Assembly: GCA_029561455.1 (NCBI GenBank)
Contig: JAKQIY010000057.1
Span: 1-64,000, forward strand
DNA length: 64,000 nucleotides
Reading direction: 5' to 3'
Origin: a bacterium
GTDB taxonomy: Bacteria; Zhuqueibacterota; Zhuqueibacteria; Residuimicrobiales; Krinioviventaceae
Shown: positions 1-8,061 of the stretch, in pieces
Numbering within the stretch: position 1 is the stretch's first letter
How the letters are laid out: the number at the start of each line of letters is the position of its first letter
The notes under the pieces: model-generated
What the model saw: the letters and a program-made list of their open reading frames with translations, nothing else
What the model was told of the DNA's origin: nothing
Databases searched by the model: none
Program-made: the position numbers and the translations under genes

Positions 1-980
1 CTGCGATAATCCTTGCCATTGTCGATATAAACATTTTGGGGAATACCATAAATCGGGTTCTGATCACTTTTCGGCAAAATCCCATGCCGCAACGCCAGGG
101 CAATAGTGCGCGAGTTTGGCTGCCGGTTTACATGCCAGCCCCACACGCACCGAGTGCGTAAATCTTCCCACGCCGTCAGCCACGGCCGCATAATTCGCTT
201 TTCGGCTTCATCCCATACCAGTACGTCGGCCTGCATGTGGTCGCCGCACACGTATTCCAGGGGCTGTAAATCGCTATAATCCCGCAAAATACAGGGTGCA
301 GCAGAGTTTTTTAACGCCAAAGCCCCGCCCACCATATACGTGCGCAGCGCTTCATTACGGTCAATTTCGGATGTTAAAATTCGGCACGCCTGGGCGTAAC
401 TGCCAATTTTCCAGCCCATATCCACCGCAACCCCGGCCAAATCCTCATAAGCCTTTAATTTGCTGCGCCGACCGGTATACTGCGCCTTTAAATACTTAAC
501 CGCTTCCTGGTCGAATACCCGCTTTATCCCGCAATCGCTGCGCCCGCGCCGCTTTACCAGCCCGGCCAGTCCCTGCGCTTTAAATACCTTTTCCCATTTA
601 TACAATTTGGAAAGCGAAATCCCCTCGCGCCCAGCCAGCGCCGCCAAATGATCGCAGCGCTTAACGCCCGCGGCCGGTTGTGCCATTTCCATAACCACCT
701 GCGCCCGATGCCAGGCAACTTCCATTTCACTTTCCGAAAGTTCCGTAAGCCCATCCATGCCGAACCCACTGTCCACAGCCTTGCCCTGCGCCAACTCGCT
801 GCGCCAATACCGCACCTGTGCGCTTGCCGGTAGGCTTTCCAGTTCAATCAAAGTTTCAGTTCGACCATTACCCTGCCTGGAACCGTTACAACTATTATAT
901 GCCCCTTCTTTAACTCTACGAAAAATGGTTCGTTGTGAACATCCCAATATTTTTACAGCATCGTCAAATTTGATCCACAT
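1..980 (-). CDS. Mu-type transposase A, N-terminal part (runs off the left edge)
   Basis: This would bind the phage ends and catalyse replicative transposition. An open frame starts with ATG at 980 and continues without a stop to position 1 (326 codons). Residues 1-25 contain a helix-turn-helix-like segment (DDAVKILGCSQRTIFRR), as expected of the MuA N-terminal DNA-binding region. Residues ~165-180 carry a basic linker. The RNase H-like core is visible: a first acidic residue D247 in CGDHMQADV and a second, D320, in VYIDNGKDY, with the strand motif RCVWGWHVN between them. The 73-residue spacing is close to that of the first two DDE residues of MuA; the third (Glu) lies outside the window. An AGGA stands about 9 bases before the start. 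The preceding gene ends 11 bp upstream, so the two are probably cotranscribed. Confidence 0.88.
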   Translation of the reverse strand, partial: MWIKFDDAVKILGCSQRTIFRRVKEGAYNSCNGSRQGNGRTETLIELESLPASAQVRYWRSELAQGKAVDSGFGMDGLTELSESEMEVAWHRAQVVMEMAQPAAGVKRCDHLAALAGREGISLSKLYKWEKVFKAQGLAGLVKRRGRSDCGIKRVFDQEAVKYLKAQYTGRRSKLKAYEDLAGVAVDMGWKIGSYAQACRILTSEIDRNEALRTYMVGGALALKNSAAPCILRDYSDLQPLEYVCGDHMQADVLVWDEAEKRIMRPWLTAWEDLRTRCVWGWHVNRQPNSRTIALALRHGILPKSDQNPIYGIPQNVYIDNGKDYR

Positions 981-991
981 AGAGGACGTTC

Positions 992-1471
992 CTATTTAAG
1001 CGCCTGGGCGCGTAATTTCAATGTCTGTATGTTTTGCTCAATTTTTTTTCGTTCCGCTTCCTGCTTGGCTATCTCGGCGTAAATCGCCTGGTCGCTTTCC
1101 AGAACCTGGCACATCGCCGGAGCGCACAAAATCCGCAGCCCCTCATAATCGCCAAACAGCGCGCACGCCGCCGGAACCACCAACGCCGGAATCCGGTTAA
1201 CGCCGTGACTCTCAGCCGTCCAGCTATCCAACATGCTTTTACTGATTTCCCAATCTAACAACTCCCCAAGCTCACCGGCTATAACATGCCGACTCTTGTT
1301 CACGCGCGAACTATACTTAGCAATAGCCCTGCTCAACCAGGCGCGTAATTGCTTATCTGCGTCAAAACTTCCTGGTTTCATATTGTGCCCCTCATCTAAT
1401 AGTAATGTGAGGAAACTGCTTTGTCGAACCTTCGCCATCGAGGTTGGCGAATTCTTTTTTGTGATTGCCAT
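992..1471 (-). CDS. Mu-like phage early protein of unknown function
   Basis: A 159-residue soluble protein directly upstream of the transposase. The segment LRAWLSRAIAKYSSRVNKSR followed by VIAGELGELLDWEISKSMLDSW resembles a class of proteins that Mu-like phages carry just ahead of their transposase and that look like small DNA-binding regulators with a helix-turn-helix-like central part. The last 30 residues are a charged helix (EIAKQEAERKKIEQNIQTL). Two starts are possible in the same frame: ATG at 1471 with GGAG about 9 bases upstream, and ATG at 1381 (MKPGSFDADKQ) with a clear AGGGG about 6 bases upstream; the shorter form fits the family better. Function is inferred only from position. 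Confidence 0.65.
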   Translation of the reverse strand: MAITKKNSPTSMAKVRQSSFLTLLLDEGHNMKPGSFDADKQLRAWLSRAIAKYSSRVNKSRHVIAGELGELLDWEISKSMLDSWTAESHGVNRIPALVVPAACALFGDYEGLRILCAPAMCQVLESDQAIYAEIAKQEAERKKIEQNIQTLKLRAQALK

Positions 1472-1621
1472 TGCTTTTTTTCTCCATTTTTCGTATAATA
1501 AAACGGTTCAGGACGCCATCCCGATAACGGCGTCCTGAAGTAACAAGGAGAATATGAGTATTACGAATTTGGTAAATTGTTTCCTTTTTCGTACAATGGA
1601 ATATAGTAAAAAGGTGAAATC
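1472..1621. promoter_or_regulatory. Divergent control region of the prophage with repeated TTTTCGTA sites
   Basis: This 150-bp spacer separates the transposase operon from the repressor. The octamer TTTTCGTA occurs at 1488-1495 and 1586-1593, again at 1655-1662 and inverted at 1638-1645 (the last two inside the start of the repressor gene). A perfect 11-bp inverted repeat, TTCAGGACGCC at 1507-1517 and its complement at 1529-1539, has an 11-base loop. Such a pattern is what is expected of repressor operators between divergent phage promoters. Promoter elements are not assigned. Confidence 0.5.
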
Positions 1622-2089
1622 ATGTCAAGTACTATTTTACGAAAATCCAAAAAATTTTCGTATGGCGTAAGAATTAAAGAAATAAGAGAAGAACATGGGC
1701 TAAATAAAACTGCTTTTGCTAATAGATTACACTGGTCACGACCGCAAGTAACCAAATATGAACAAGATCAAGAATCCCCAAACATTGAAAAGCTCATTCA
1801 GCTTAATAATGAATTTAATATAAATTTACATTGGCTGCTCACCGGCATTGGCGATAAATATTTCACCGTTCCCGGCCTTTTCATCGTTAAAACCGCCCGA
1901 CCGCTAATAAGTGATAGCGGCCGCGAATATGCCTGTCCCGCCACGGCCGCCGAGCCGCTCACCGATGACCAGCTTAACCACGCTTACCGCACTATGCAGA
2001 ACATTTATCTCAAACTACAAGCAGCCAAACACCCCTTTAAACAGCGCATAATCCACCTTTTAGACGCTATTTTAGACCTGTTTGAATAG
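1622..2089 (+). CDS. Xre-family phage repressor
   Basis: A 155-residue protein with an N-terminal Cro/cI-type helix-turn-helix: residues ~17-40 read RIKEIREEHGLNKTAFANRL, followed by WSRPQVTKYEQDQESPNIEKL and the typical closing segment LHWLLTGIGDKYF. The C-terminal half (residues ~80-155) has no peptidase S24 signature, so this is a short repressor rather than a LexA-like self-cleaving one. AGGTGA lies 5 bases before the ATG. It stands divergent from the transposase operon, the position of the Mu c repressor, and probably keeps the prophage silent by binding the repeated sites in the spacer. The gene is rather AT-rich in its first half and GC-richer in the second. Confidence 0.82.
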   Translation: MSSTILRKSKKFSYGVRIKEIREEHGLNKTAFANRLHWSRPQVTKYEQDQESPNIEKLIQLNNEFNINLHWLLTGIGDKYFTVPGLFIVKTARPLISDSGREYACPATAAEPLTDDQLNHAYRTMQNIYLKLQAAKHPFKQRIIHLLDAILDLFE

Positions 2090-2119
2090 ATTTTGTGAAC
2101 CTAAAACCCCAGGAGATCA

Positions 2120-2320
2120 ATGAATATGTCGAACCAAACACCGCCGCCAGCCGCATCATCCGCCGATCACCCCGCAGATCAACAGATTACCGGCCAATTT
2201 CCAACCGCCGAACAGATCGCACAGGCCCAAACGCGGGAAAAAGCCCGGCAATCCTGGCTTGGCTGCCTGACAGTTATAATTATTTTTGCGGCAATTTTTA
2301 TCTGGCTCAACTGTTGTTAA
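2120..2320 (+). CDS. Small single-span membrane protein of the prophage
   Basis: A 66-residue protein with a hydrophilic Pro/Ala/Gln-rich N-terminal half and a single C-terminal transmembrane segment (LGCLTVIIIFAAIFIWLNCC). The ATG has a good AGGAG 5-6 bases upstream, 30 bp after the repressor stop, so it is likely cotranscribed with the repressor. I do not recognise a family. Small membrane proteins near the immunity gene of phages sometimes act in superinfection exclusion, but nothing in the sequence shows that here. A longer alternative frame over the same bases (2095-2382) lacks a ribosome binding site. Confidence 0.55.
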   Translation: MNMSNQTPPPAASSADHPADQQITGQFPTAEQIAQAQTREKARQSWLGCLTVIIIFAAIFIWLNCC

Positions 2321-2685
2321 ATTTTTGGCACTTGGATTTGTTTACAAAAGGGTTCATAAAAGTATTATTTTTATATTCTTAGCAAGTATAAATTTGTGTC
2401 ACTTGGATTGTCACTCGGATTTTTCACTGTTTTTTTATAAGTACCTGTTTTTACTGCATTGTTTGGCTAAAAAATTTGTTAAATACCGTGCGTATAAACC
2501 CTAACTCAACAGTAATATCACATTTTTTTCTTACTTATCATGCGTAAACCCCTTGTTTTTCATGTTAAATATTGTGCACCCCCACACTTAAAAATGCTAC
2601 CTGCGTCACAATTTTTTACAAAAAAAATAAATATACTTCTTCACTTTATACAAAAGGATGTAGTTATATATAAATCTAAAACGGG
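2321..2685. other. AT-rich gene-free spacer, likely containing the prophage/host junction
   Basis: No coding region with a ribosome binding site is visible. Besides the CACTYGGATT repeats, a second related pair occurs: TGCGTATAAACCC at 2489-2501 and TGCGTAAACCCC at 2541-2552. The exact junction and a target-site duplication cannot be seen because the other prophage end is outside the window. Confidence 0.5.
2329..2421 (+). repeat. Three copies of CACTYGGATT near the presumed prophage end
   Basis: CACTTGGATT occurs at 2329-2338 and 2400-2409, and CACTCGGATT at 2412-2421. All three are in the same orientation in otherwise AT-rich, gene-free DNA just beyond the last prophage gene. Mu-like phages carry several transposase-binding sites at each end, so these are candidates for end sites. 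The distance of 12 bp between the last two copies puts them on nearly the same face of the helix. Confidence 0.4.
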
Positions 2686-3225
2686 ATGGTGATGTTAAAA
2701 CAAGTAACAAAGTATTGGGAAGGGATGACGATGATGCTTCACAATTTCATTCGCAAATTGGGAGCCGTGTGGTTGACTTTACTTTTAACAGCTTTGGCAA
2801 TGTGCCTGTCCTTATGTCTGACGCTAACCAGTTTGTATATTGCCGGTCACAAGGAAGCCCTTGCATTTGCAGCCTGTATGTCGCTTTTAGTGCCGGCAGT
2901 GCTCGTTCCGTTGCTCTCGTTTACTTTTTTCAATTTATTGGTCCGTTTTGAAAATTCCGAGGTTGAAAAAGAAAAACTGATCCATGAATTACAGGAAGCG
3001 CTGCAAAAAGTAAAAAAGTTAAAGGGATTACTGCCGATTTGCGCTTCATGCAAAAAGATCCGCGACGACGCCGGCTACTGGCACCAGGTGGAAGATTATG
3101 TTCACCAGCACTCCGATGTGGTTTTTAGCCACGGCATTTGTCCGGATTGCGCCAAACAATTGTATCCCGGTTACTTTATGAACAAAGACAACGAGAGGTT
3201 GTCTCAGGCCGGGGTAGGCGGTTGA
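2686..3225 (+). CDS. Membrane-anchored protein with C-terminal CKKIRDD zinc-binding-like module
   Basis: A 179-residue protein with two N-terminal transmembrane helices (residues ~27-53 and ~60-84), a coiled-coil helix (EVEKEKLIHELQEALQKVKK) and a C-terminal module, LLPICASCKKIRDDAGYW ... FSHGICPDCAKQLYP. The two CxxC pairs suggest a bound zinc ion. This same module, with the same coiled-coil lead-in, ends the sensor at 14257-15522; it is common at the C-terminus of PAS and response-regulator proteins, but I know of no established function. No kinase or cyclase domain is present. Starts at 2686, 2725 or 2731 are possible; AAGGG stands about 6 bases before the ATG at 2731. The two helices could form a minimal receiver of a membrane signal. 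Confidence 0.75.
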   Translation: MVMLKQVTKYWEGMTMMLHNFIRKLGAVWLTLLLTALAMCLSLCLTLTSLYIAGHKEALAFAACMSLLVPAVLVPLLSFTFFNLLVRFENSEVEKEKLIHELQEALQKVKKLKGLLPICASCKKIRDDAGYWHQVEDYVHQHSDVVFSHGICPDCAKQLYPGYFMNKDNERLSQAGVGG

Positions 3226-3471
3226 AAACAAGCCGGGGGAGTCTAAAAACCGGTTTTCTTTCTGTATCAATGTACCAGATATAACAGTATTTGGAAATTA
3301 CTTTACGTCTTTACAAGTTTTTAATTTACTACATTACTCCAATCCCTGGCGGTTAAAAACATTCATACATTGCATTATTCTCAAGTTTTTCATACATTAA
3401 CCTGATTTCGCGGTTGAGACAGATCATATTGCATGAGCTTTTTGCATAAAAAATCGCACAATGAGGATTTT

Positions 3472-4053
3472 ATGACAATAACCAGGTATCTCAAAAAAAT
3501 TTTGAAAAGAACAGTTTTTGAAACTAAAGAGATATTGGTTTTTGAATATGACCGGGATAAACAGGGCGATGGAAAAATCGATCCGGAGGTTCGCGAATAT
3601 AATGAATACTGCGAAATGGATTCACCTTTACGCAAAAGACTGTTACCGTTTCCACTCATCAATCCATTATATTATCGCTTCAAACATCCCGACAGTAAAT
3701 TAATGTGCCTGTTTAAAGAAGGAGATATAATAGCCTGGGGATGGATTCAAAGCTGTGAATCCCTGCATAAAAAGAATTCCAGCTATTTTGATAAAAACGG
3801 CTTATTATTGGGGCCGTACTGGACCAATCCCGCTTACCGGGGACAGGGATTATATGGTCGTTTACTGCAGCATAGTATTGCAGTTATCGACAAAAACCGG
3901 CCGATTGTCATCTGCACTCGCACAGAAAACACTGCATCAATTACCGGTATGAAAAAAGCCGGTTTTCGCTTTGCCGGCAGTTATTCGGTATTGACTATAT
4001 TATTCTTTTTTGTAAAATTCAGCCCGGTAAAAAAAACCGCCATACAACAATAA
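3472..4053 (+). CDS. GNAT-family N-acetyltransferase
   Basis: The chosen ATG at 3472 (MTITRYLKKIL) has GAGG 5 bases upstream; the frame is open 13 codons further up without a ribosome binding site. The 193-residue product carries the acetyl-CoA-binding motif of the GNAT fold, GPYWTNPAYRGQGLYGRLL (R/Q-x-x-G-x-G), around residues 115-135, preceded by a strand LMCLFKEGDIIAWGWI. The later segment TENTASITGMKKAGFRF is the usual motif B. The acceptor substrate cannot be told. It is a single-gene unit between the membrane protein and carB. Confidence 0.8.
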   Translation: MTITRYLKKILKRTVFETKEILVFEYDRDKQGDGKIDPEVREYNEYCEMDSPLRKRLLPFPLINPLYYRFKHPDSKLMCLFKEGDIIAWGWIQSCESLHKKNSSYFDKNGLLLGPYWTNPAYRGQGLYGRLLQHSIAVIDKNRPIVICTRTENTASITGMKKAGFRFAGSYSVLTILFFFVKFSPVKKTAIQQ

Positions 4054-4413
4054 ACCCGAGTCGGCATAATAGTTCATCGGTTTCCTGTACCAGGCAATAC
4101 CCGGTAACCACTTGACTCTTTACAATCGGCTTAAGTAAAGTTTTTGGATTGTGTAATTCATCAACAAAAAAATCTAAAAATCATCTGGGTTATTTTGCAA
4201 AACTGTTTGAAAAAAGAATATACTTTATTATTTTAGACAAATATAAAGTTACAATTTTGTTATAAATTTATGCACACCGGCATCGGAACGTTTATCCGTT
4301 TGATAAATATAGAATTATACATGTTATAGAAAATGATTTTAATAATGTATCTTTTCCGGTAATTCTTCAGATCATTATCAAATGAACCCCAACCGCAAAC
4401 CTGAAAGGGAAAA
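4054..4413. other. Gene-free spacer upstream of carB
   Basis: AT-rich, with no convincing coding frame, no recognisable riboswitch and no clear pyrimidine-type attenuator. The carB promoter presumably lies in the last 150 bp, but I cannot point to well-spaced -35 and -10 boxes. Confidence 0.5.
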
Positions 4414-7400
4414 ATGCCAAAACGTACCGACATTAAAAAAGTAATGATCATAGGCTCCGGCCCGATCATCATCGGCCAGGCCTGTGAATTCGATTATTCC
4501 GGCACACAGGCCTGCAAAGCGCTGCGTTCGCTGGGCTACCAGATTGTATTGGTTAATTCCAATCCCGCAACCATCATGACCGACCCGGGAATGGCCGATA
4601 TTACTTATATCGAACCGCTTAATGTGGAACACCTGACTAAAATCATCGCCAAAGAACGACCCGACGCCCTGCTGCCGAACCTGGGCGGACAAACCGGGCT
4701 GAATCTTTCTTCGCAACTGGCAGAAGCCGGTGTTTTGGAAAAATACGGAGTCAAGGTAATCGGTGTGAATATCGACGCCATCAAACGCGGGGAGGATCGC
4801 ACCGCTTTTAAAAACACCATGCAGCAGCTTGGTATTGAAATGCCGCGCAGCCAGGCCGTCAACACGGTAGCCGATGCGGAAAAAGTCGCGGAAGATCTGG
4901 GTTACCCCGTGGTTATTCGTCCCGCTTACACCATGGGCGGCACCGGCGGCGGGCTGGTTTACAATGTGGAAGAACTGCAAACCATTGCGGCGCGCGGTCT
5001 GGCGGCCAGTATGGTGCATCAAATTTTGATCGAGGAATCCGTCCTCGGCTGGGAAGAACTGGAACTCGAAGTGGTGCGCGACGCCAAGAATCAAATGATC
5101 ACCGTCTGCTTTATTGAAAATGTGGACGCTATGGGCGTTCATACCGGCGATTCCTACTGCACGGCGCCTATGCTGACCATCGCTCCTGAACTGCAACAGC
5201 GATTGCAAAAATATGCGTATGCCATAGTTGAAGCGATAGAAGTGATCGGCGGCACCAATGTGCAATTTGCGCACGATCCAAAAACCGGGCGCGTGGTGGT
5301 GATCGAGATCAACCCGCGCACCTCACGCTCATCGGCGCTGGCCTCCAAAGCCACCGGCTTTCCCATTGCCTTTGTCTCCTCTTTGCTAGCAGGTGGCCTG
5401 ACCCTGGATGAAATCCCCTACTGGCGCGATGGTTCTTTGGAAAAATACACTCCCTCCGGCGATTATGTGGTGGTCAAGTTTGCCCGCTGGGCTTTTGAAA
5501 AGTTCGAGGGCGTTAAAGATCAACTGGGCACACAAATGCGCGCGGTTGGCGAAGTGATGAGCATTGGTAAAAATTACAAAGAAGCATTGCAAAAGGCTAT
5601 CCGTTCCCTGGAATCTGGCCGTTATGGACTGGGCTTTGCCAAAGATTTTAATAAAAAGTCCCTGGAAGAACTGTATAAAATGTTAAATACCGCTTCCAGT
5701 GAACGTCAGTTCATCATGTACGAGGCGCTGCGCAAAGGTGCCGATGTGCAAAAGCTGTATGAGATGACCCATATCAAACCCTGGTTCATCGAACAAATGC
5801 GCGAACTGGTGCAGCTTGAAAATGAAATACTGACTTTTAAAGGCGGAATGATACCGGACGCCCTGCTGCGCCGCGCCAAACAGGACGGCTTTGCCGACAA
5901 GTACCTGGCCAAACTGCTTAACCTGCCGGAAAAAGTAATCCGCGAAAAACGCCTGGCGCTGGGTATTGCGGAAGCCTGGGAGCCCGTGCCGGTCAGCGGC
6001 GTCGAGAATGCAGCGTATTACTATTCCACGTATAACGCCCCGGATAAAGTAGCGGTGAGTAATAAGAAAAAGATCATGGTGCTGGGCGGCGGCCCGAACC
6101 GCATCGGTCAGGGTATTGAATTTGATTATTGCTGTGTGCATGCCGCGTTTGCCATCCGCGAAGCCGGCTATGAATCCATTATGGTCAACTGCAACCCGGA
6201 AACGGTTTCTACCGATTATGACACATCCGATAAACTGTACTTTGAGCCATTGACCGTTGAAGATGTGCTGAGCATCTACCACAAAGAAAAACCTGAAGGC
6301 GTTATCGTACAGTTCGGCGGGCAAACGCCGCTGAACATTGCCAATGAACTGGCGGCTGCCGGGGTTAAAGTGCTCGGCACCACGCCCGATACGATCGACC
6401 TGGCGGAAGACCGCGACCGGTTCCGTAAGGTTATGGAAAAACTGGGCATTCCGCAGCCGGATTCCGGTATGGCCAGCACCTTTGAACAAGCCGTAGCGAT
6501 CGCTAAAAAAATCGGCTATCCCCTCATGGTGCGTCCCTCTTTTGTGCTCGGCGGTCGGGCCATGATGATAATTCTCGATGAAAACATGCTGAAACACTAT
6601 ACCGAGCGCGCGGTGGATGTGTCCCCGGAGCGGCCGATCCTCATCGACAAGTTCCTGGAAAACGCCACCGAAGTGGAAGCCGACGCCATTGCCGACGGCG
6701 CCGGCGCATTTGTCCCGGCGATTATGGAACATATTGAATATGCCGGCATCCACTCCGGTGATTCCGCCTGTGTTATCCCCCCGGTTGGCATCAAGGAAGA
6801 ACATTTAAAAACCATTTACAAATATACCAAACAAATCGCCACTAACCTGGGTGTTGTGGGCCTGATGAATATTCAATACGCCATCGCCAATGATGTGGTC
6901 TTTATTCTCGAAGCCAATCCACGCGCCTCGCGCACCGTGCCGTTGGTCTCCAAAGTATGCAACATCGGTATGGCGAAAATTGCCACGCAGATCATGCTCG
7001 GGAAAAAAATAGCGGATTTTAATTTCCAAAAACGACAGTTCACACATTTCGGCGTCAAGGAAGCGGTTTTCCCATTCAACATGTTCCCGGAAGTTGATCC
7101 GGTGCTGGGCCCGGAAATGCGCTCCACCGGTGAAGTGCTGGGTCTGGCGGATTCTTTCGGACTGGCGTTCTTTAAATCGCAGGAAGCGGCCAATACCATG
7201 CTGCCGATGGACGGAGCCGTGCTAATCACCATTGCTAACCGCGATAAAGCCGGTATAATCGATGCGGCGCAACGGTTCAACGATCTCGGTTTTCGGATAC
7301 TCGCCACCGCCGGCACAAAAAAATTCCTGGCGGAGCACGGTATAGAAGCCCAGTTGGTTCTCAAGATCATGGAAGGCCGGCCGCACATTGTCGATGCCAT

Positions 7401-7614
7401 TAAAAACGGGGAAATACAGCTCATCATCAACACCCCGAAAGGCAAACTCAGCGAAATGGATGACTCGTACCTGCGTAAGGCGGCGATCAGTTATAAAATA
7501 CCCTATATTACCACGACCACCGCGGCCCGCGCCGCCGCCATCGGCATTGCCGCCAGGAAACAAGGCGCAGACGAGGTGAAATCGTTGCAAGAGTATCATA
7601 AGGAAATCGCGTAG
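4414..7614 (+). CDS. carB: Carbamoyl-phosphate synthase large subunit
   Basis: Makes carbamoyl phosphate from bicarbonate, ammonia and two ATP for pyrimidine and arginine synthesis. The 1066-residue length is normal. The two homologous halves are plain: MIIGSGPIIIGQACEFDYSG at the N-terminus and MVLGGGPNRIGQGIEFDYCC at residue ~552, each followed by an ATP-grasp module (RPAYTMGGTGGG near 170; RPSFVLGGRAM near 705) with metal-binding strands IEINPRTSRSSALASKATG and FILEANPRASRTVPLVSKV. The C-terminal 130 residues form the MGS-type regulatory domain. AGGG stands just before the ATG. No carA is in the window, so the glutaminase subunit must be encoded elsewhere. Directly after the stop lies an array of hairpins that likely ends transcription. 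Confidence 0.98.
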   Translation: MPKRTDIKKVMIIGSGPIIIGQACEFDYSGTQACKALRSLGYQIVLVNSNPATIMTDPGMADITYIEPLNVEHLTKIIAKERPDALLPNLGGQTGLNLSSQLAEAGVLEKYGVKVIGVNIDAIKRGEDRTAFKNTMQQLGIEMPRSQAVNTVADAEKVAEDLGYPVVIRPAYTMGGTGGGLVYNVEELQTIAARGLAASMVHQILIEESVLGWEELELEVVRDAKNQMITVCFIENVDAMGVHTGDSYCTAPMLTIAPELQQRLQKYAYAIVEAIEVIGGTNVQFAHDPKTGRVVVIEINPRTSRSSALASKATGFPIAFVSSLLAGGLTLDEIPYWRDGSLEKYTPSGDYVVVKFARWAFEKFEGVKDQLGTQMRAVGEVMSIGKNYKEALQKAIRSLESGRYGLGFAKDFNKKSLEELYKMLNTASSERQFIMYEALRKGADVQKLYEMTHIKPWFIEQMRELVQLENEILTFKGGMIPDALLRRAKQDGFADKYLAKLLNLPEKVIREKRLALGIAEAWEPVPVSGVENAAYYYSTYNAPDKVAVSNKKKIMVLGGGPNRIGQGIEFDYCCVHAAFAIREAGYESIMVNCNPETVSTDYDTSDKLYFEPLTVEDVLSIYHKEKPEGVIVQFGGQTPLNIANELAAAGVKVLGTTPDTIDLAEDRDRFRKVMEKLGIPQPDSGMASTFEQAVAIAKKIGYPLMVRPSFVLGGRAMMIILDENMLKHYTERAVDVSPERPILIDKFLENATEVEADAIADGAGAFVPAIMEHIEYAGIHSGDSACVIPPVGIKEEHLKTIYKYTKQIATNLGVVGLMNIQYAIANDVVFILEANPRASRTVPLVSKVCNIGMAKIATQIMLGKKIADFNFQKRQFTHFGVKEAVFPFNMFPEVDPVLGPEMRSTGEVLGLADSFGLAFFKSQEAANTMLPMDGAVLITIANRDKAGIIDAAQRFNDLGFRILATAGTKKFLAEHGIEAQLVLKIMEGRPHIVDAIKNGEIQLIINTPKGKLSEMDDSYLRKAAISYKIPYITTTTAARAAAIGIAARKQGADEVKSLQEYHKEIA

Positions 7615-7955
7615 GGGCAGCCCTCGCGGCTGCCCTCTTGCGGATGCCCACCCTTGCGGTTGCCTTACCTCGCGGAGGCCCTTGTCCGGATGCGGGCAGG
7701 GGCGAGCCCTGCCCTTTTAACCTGGTTCCAAGCCTCCCGGCTTGGAACCCCAAAGATAGGGCTCTGCCGTAAAATAAAATATTGCACAGAATTTACATGT
7801 AATCCCTTTTCCGAATCACCACTTCTCAGCCGGAGGCTGACCCACATGCGCACCAAGCCGGAGACTTGGCGCGAGGAAATTGGGGTAAACCACATTCTAC
7901 GCTCTTTACGGTCGTCGAGTAGTCCCGCGGTTTTTGCGGGACGTATCGAGACGAC
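7615..7955. repeat. Array of intergenic palindromes after carB
   Basis: At least four inverted repeats follow one another. GGGCAGCC at 7615-7622 pairs with 7628-7635 (5-base loop) starting right at the carB stop. GGGCAGGG at 7694-7701 pairs with 7707-7714 and is followed by TTTT. GGTTCCAAGCC at 7724-7734 pairs perfectly with 7739-7749 across a 4-base loop. A long imperfect palindrome spans 7911-7955 (GTCGTCGAG...GTCCCGC against its complement). Further short ones sit at about 7828-7880. The region is GC-rich and resembles REP-like mobile palindromes. Frames that cross it on the minus strand are translations of the repeats, not genes. Confidence 0.75.
7694..7718 (+). terminator. Possible rho-independent terminator for carB
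   Basis: Perfect 8-bp stem GGGCAGGG / CCCTGCCC with a 5-base loop (GCGAG) followed by TTTT, 80 bp after the carB stop. The T-run is short and the hairpin is also part of the repeat array, so the terminator role is tentative. Confidence 0.45.
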
Positions 7956-8061
7956 ATTTTTGATGGGGTAGGACATTATCTTATAACTTTCCCATTTCAA
8001 AACATGCAAATTTTCTGTATATTACCATAAATCAAATCCATTATTAACCAACTAAGAGCAA

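Larger units (their letters stand above)
1..2421. mobile_element. End of a Mu-like transposable prophage (partial)
   Basis: The group reads as the left (regulatory) end of a Mu-type phage: a MuA-like transposase and an early protein on the minus strand, a divergent Xre-type repressor on the plus strand, and a small membrane protein next to the presumed terminus. In Mu the repressor gene lies next to the left attachment end and points away from ner/A/B, which matches this order. The remainder of the element lies beyond position 1. The outer boundary is not defined; three short direct repeats at 2329-2421 could be terminal transposase sites, so the end probably lies between there and the gene at 2686. 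The codon use is GC-richer in the transposase than in the flanking spacer. Confidence 0.75.

Noticed and set aside
2095-2382. 95-codon frame over the small prophage membrane protein gene
   Set aside because: No ribosome binding site; the frame at 2120-2320 has AGGAG in the right place and a sensible membrane span.
4054-4413. Riboswitch or attenuator upstream of carB
   Set aside because: No PyrR-type antiterminator/terminator pair or known aptamer consensus could be recognised.
4378-5274. 298-codon minus-strand frame overlapping carB
   Set aside because: It is the antisense shadow of the well-conserved carB gene, has no ribosome binding site and encodes a low-complexity, His- and Phe-rich product.
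5683-6804. 373-codon minus-strand frame within carB
   Set aside because: Same reason: antisense of a conserved gene, no domain, and amino-acid use that follows from carB codons.
7665-8009. 114-codon minus-strand frame across the palindrome array
   Set aside because: Its peptide is just the translation of intergenic repeats (PAKTAGLLDD and SLRLRSGD arise from the hairpins).
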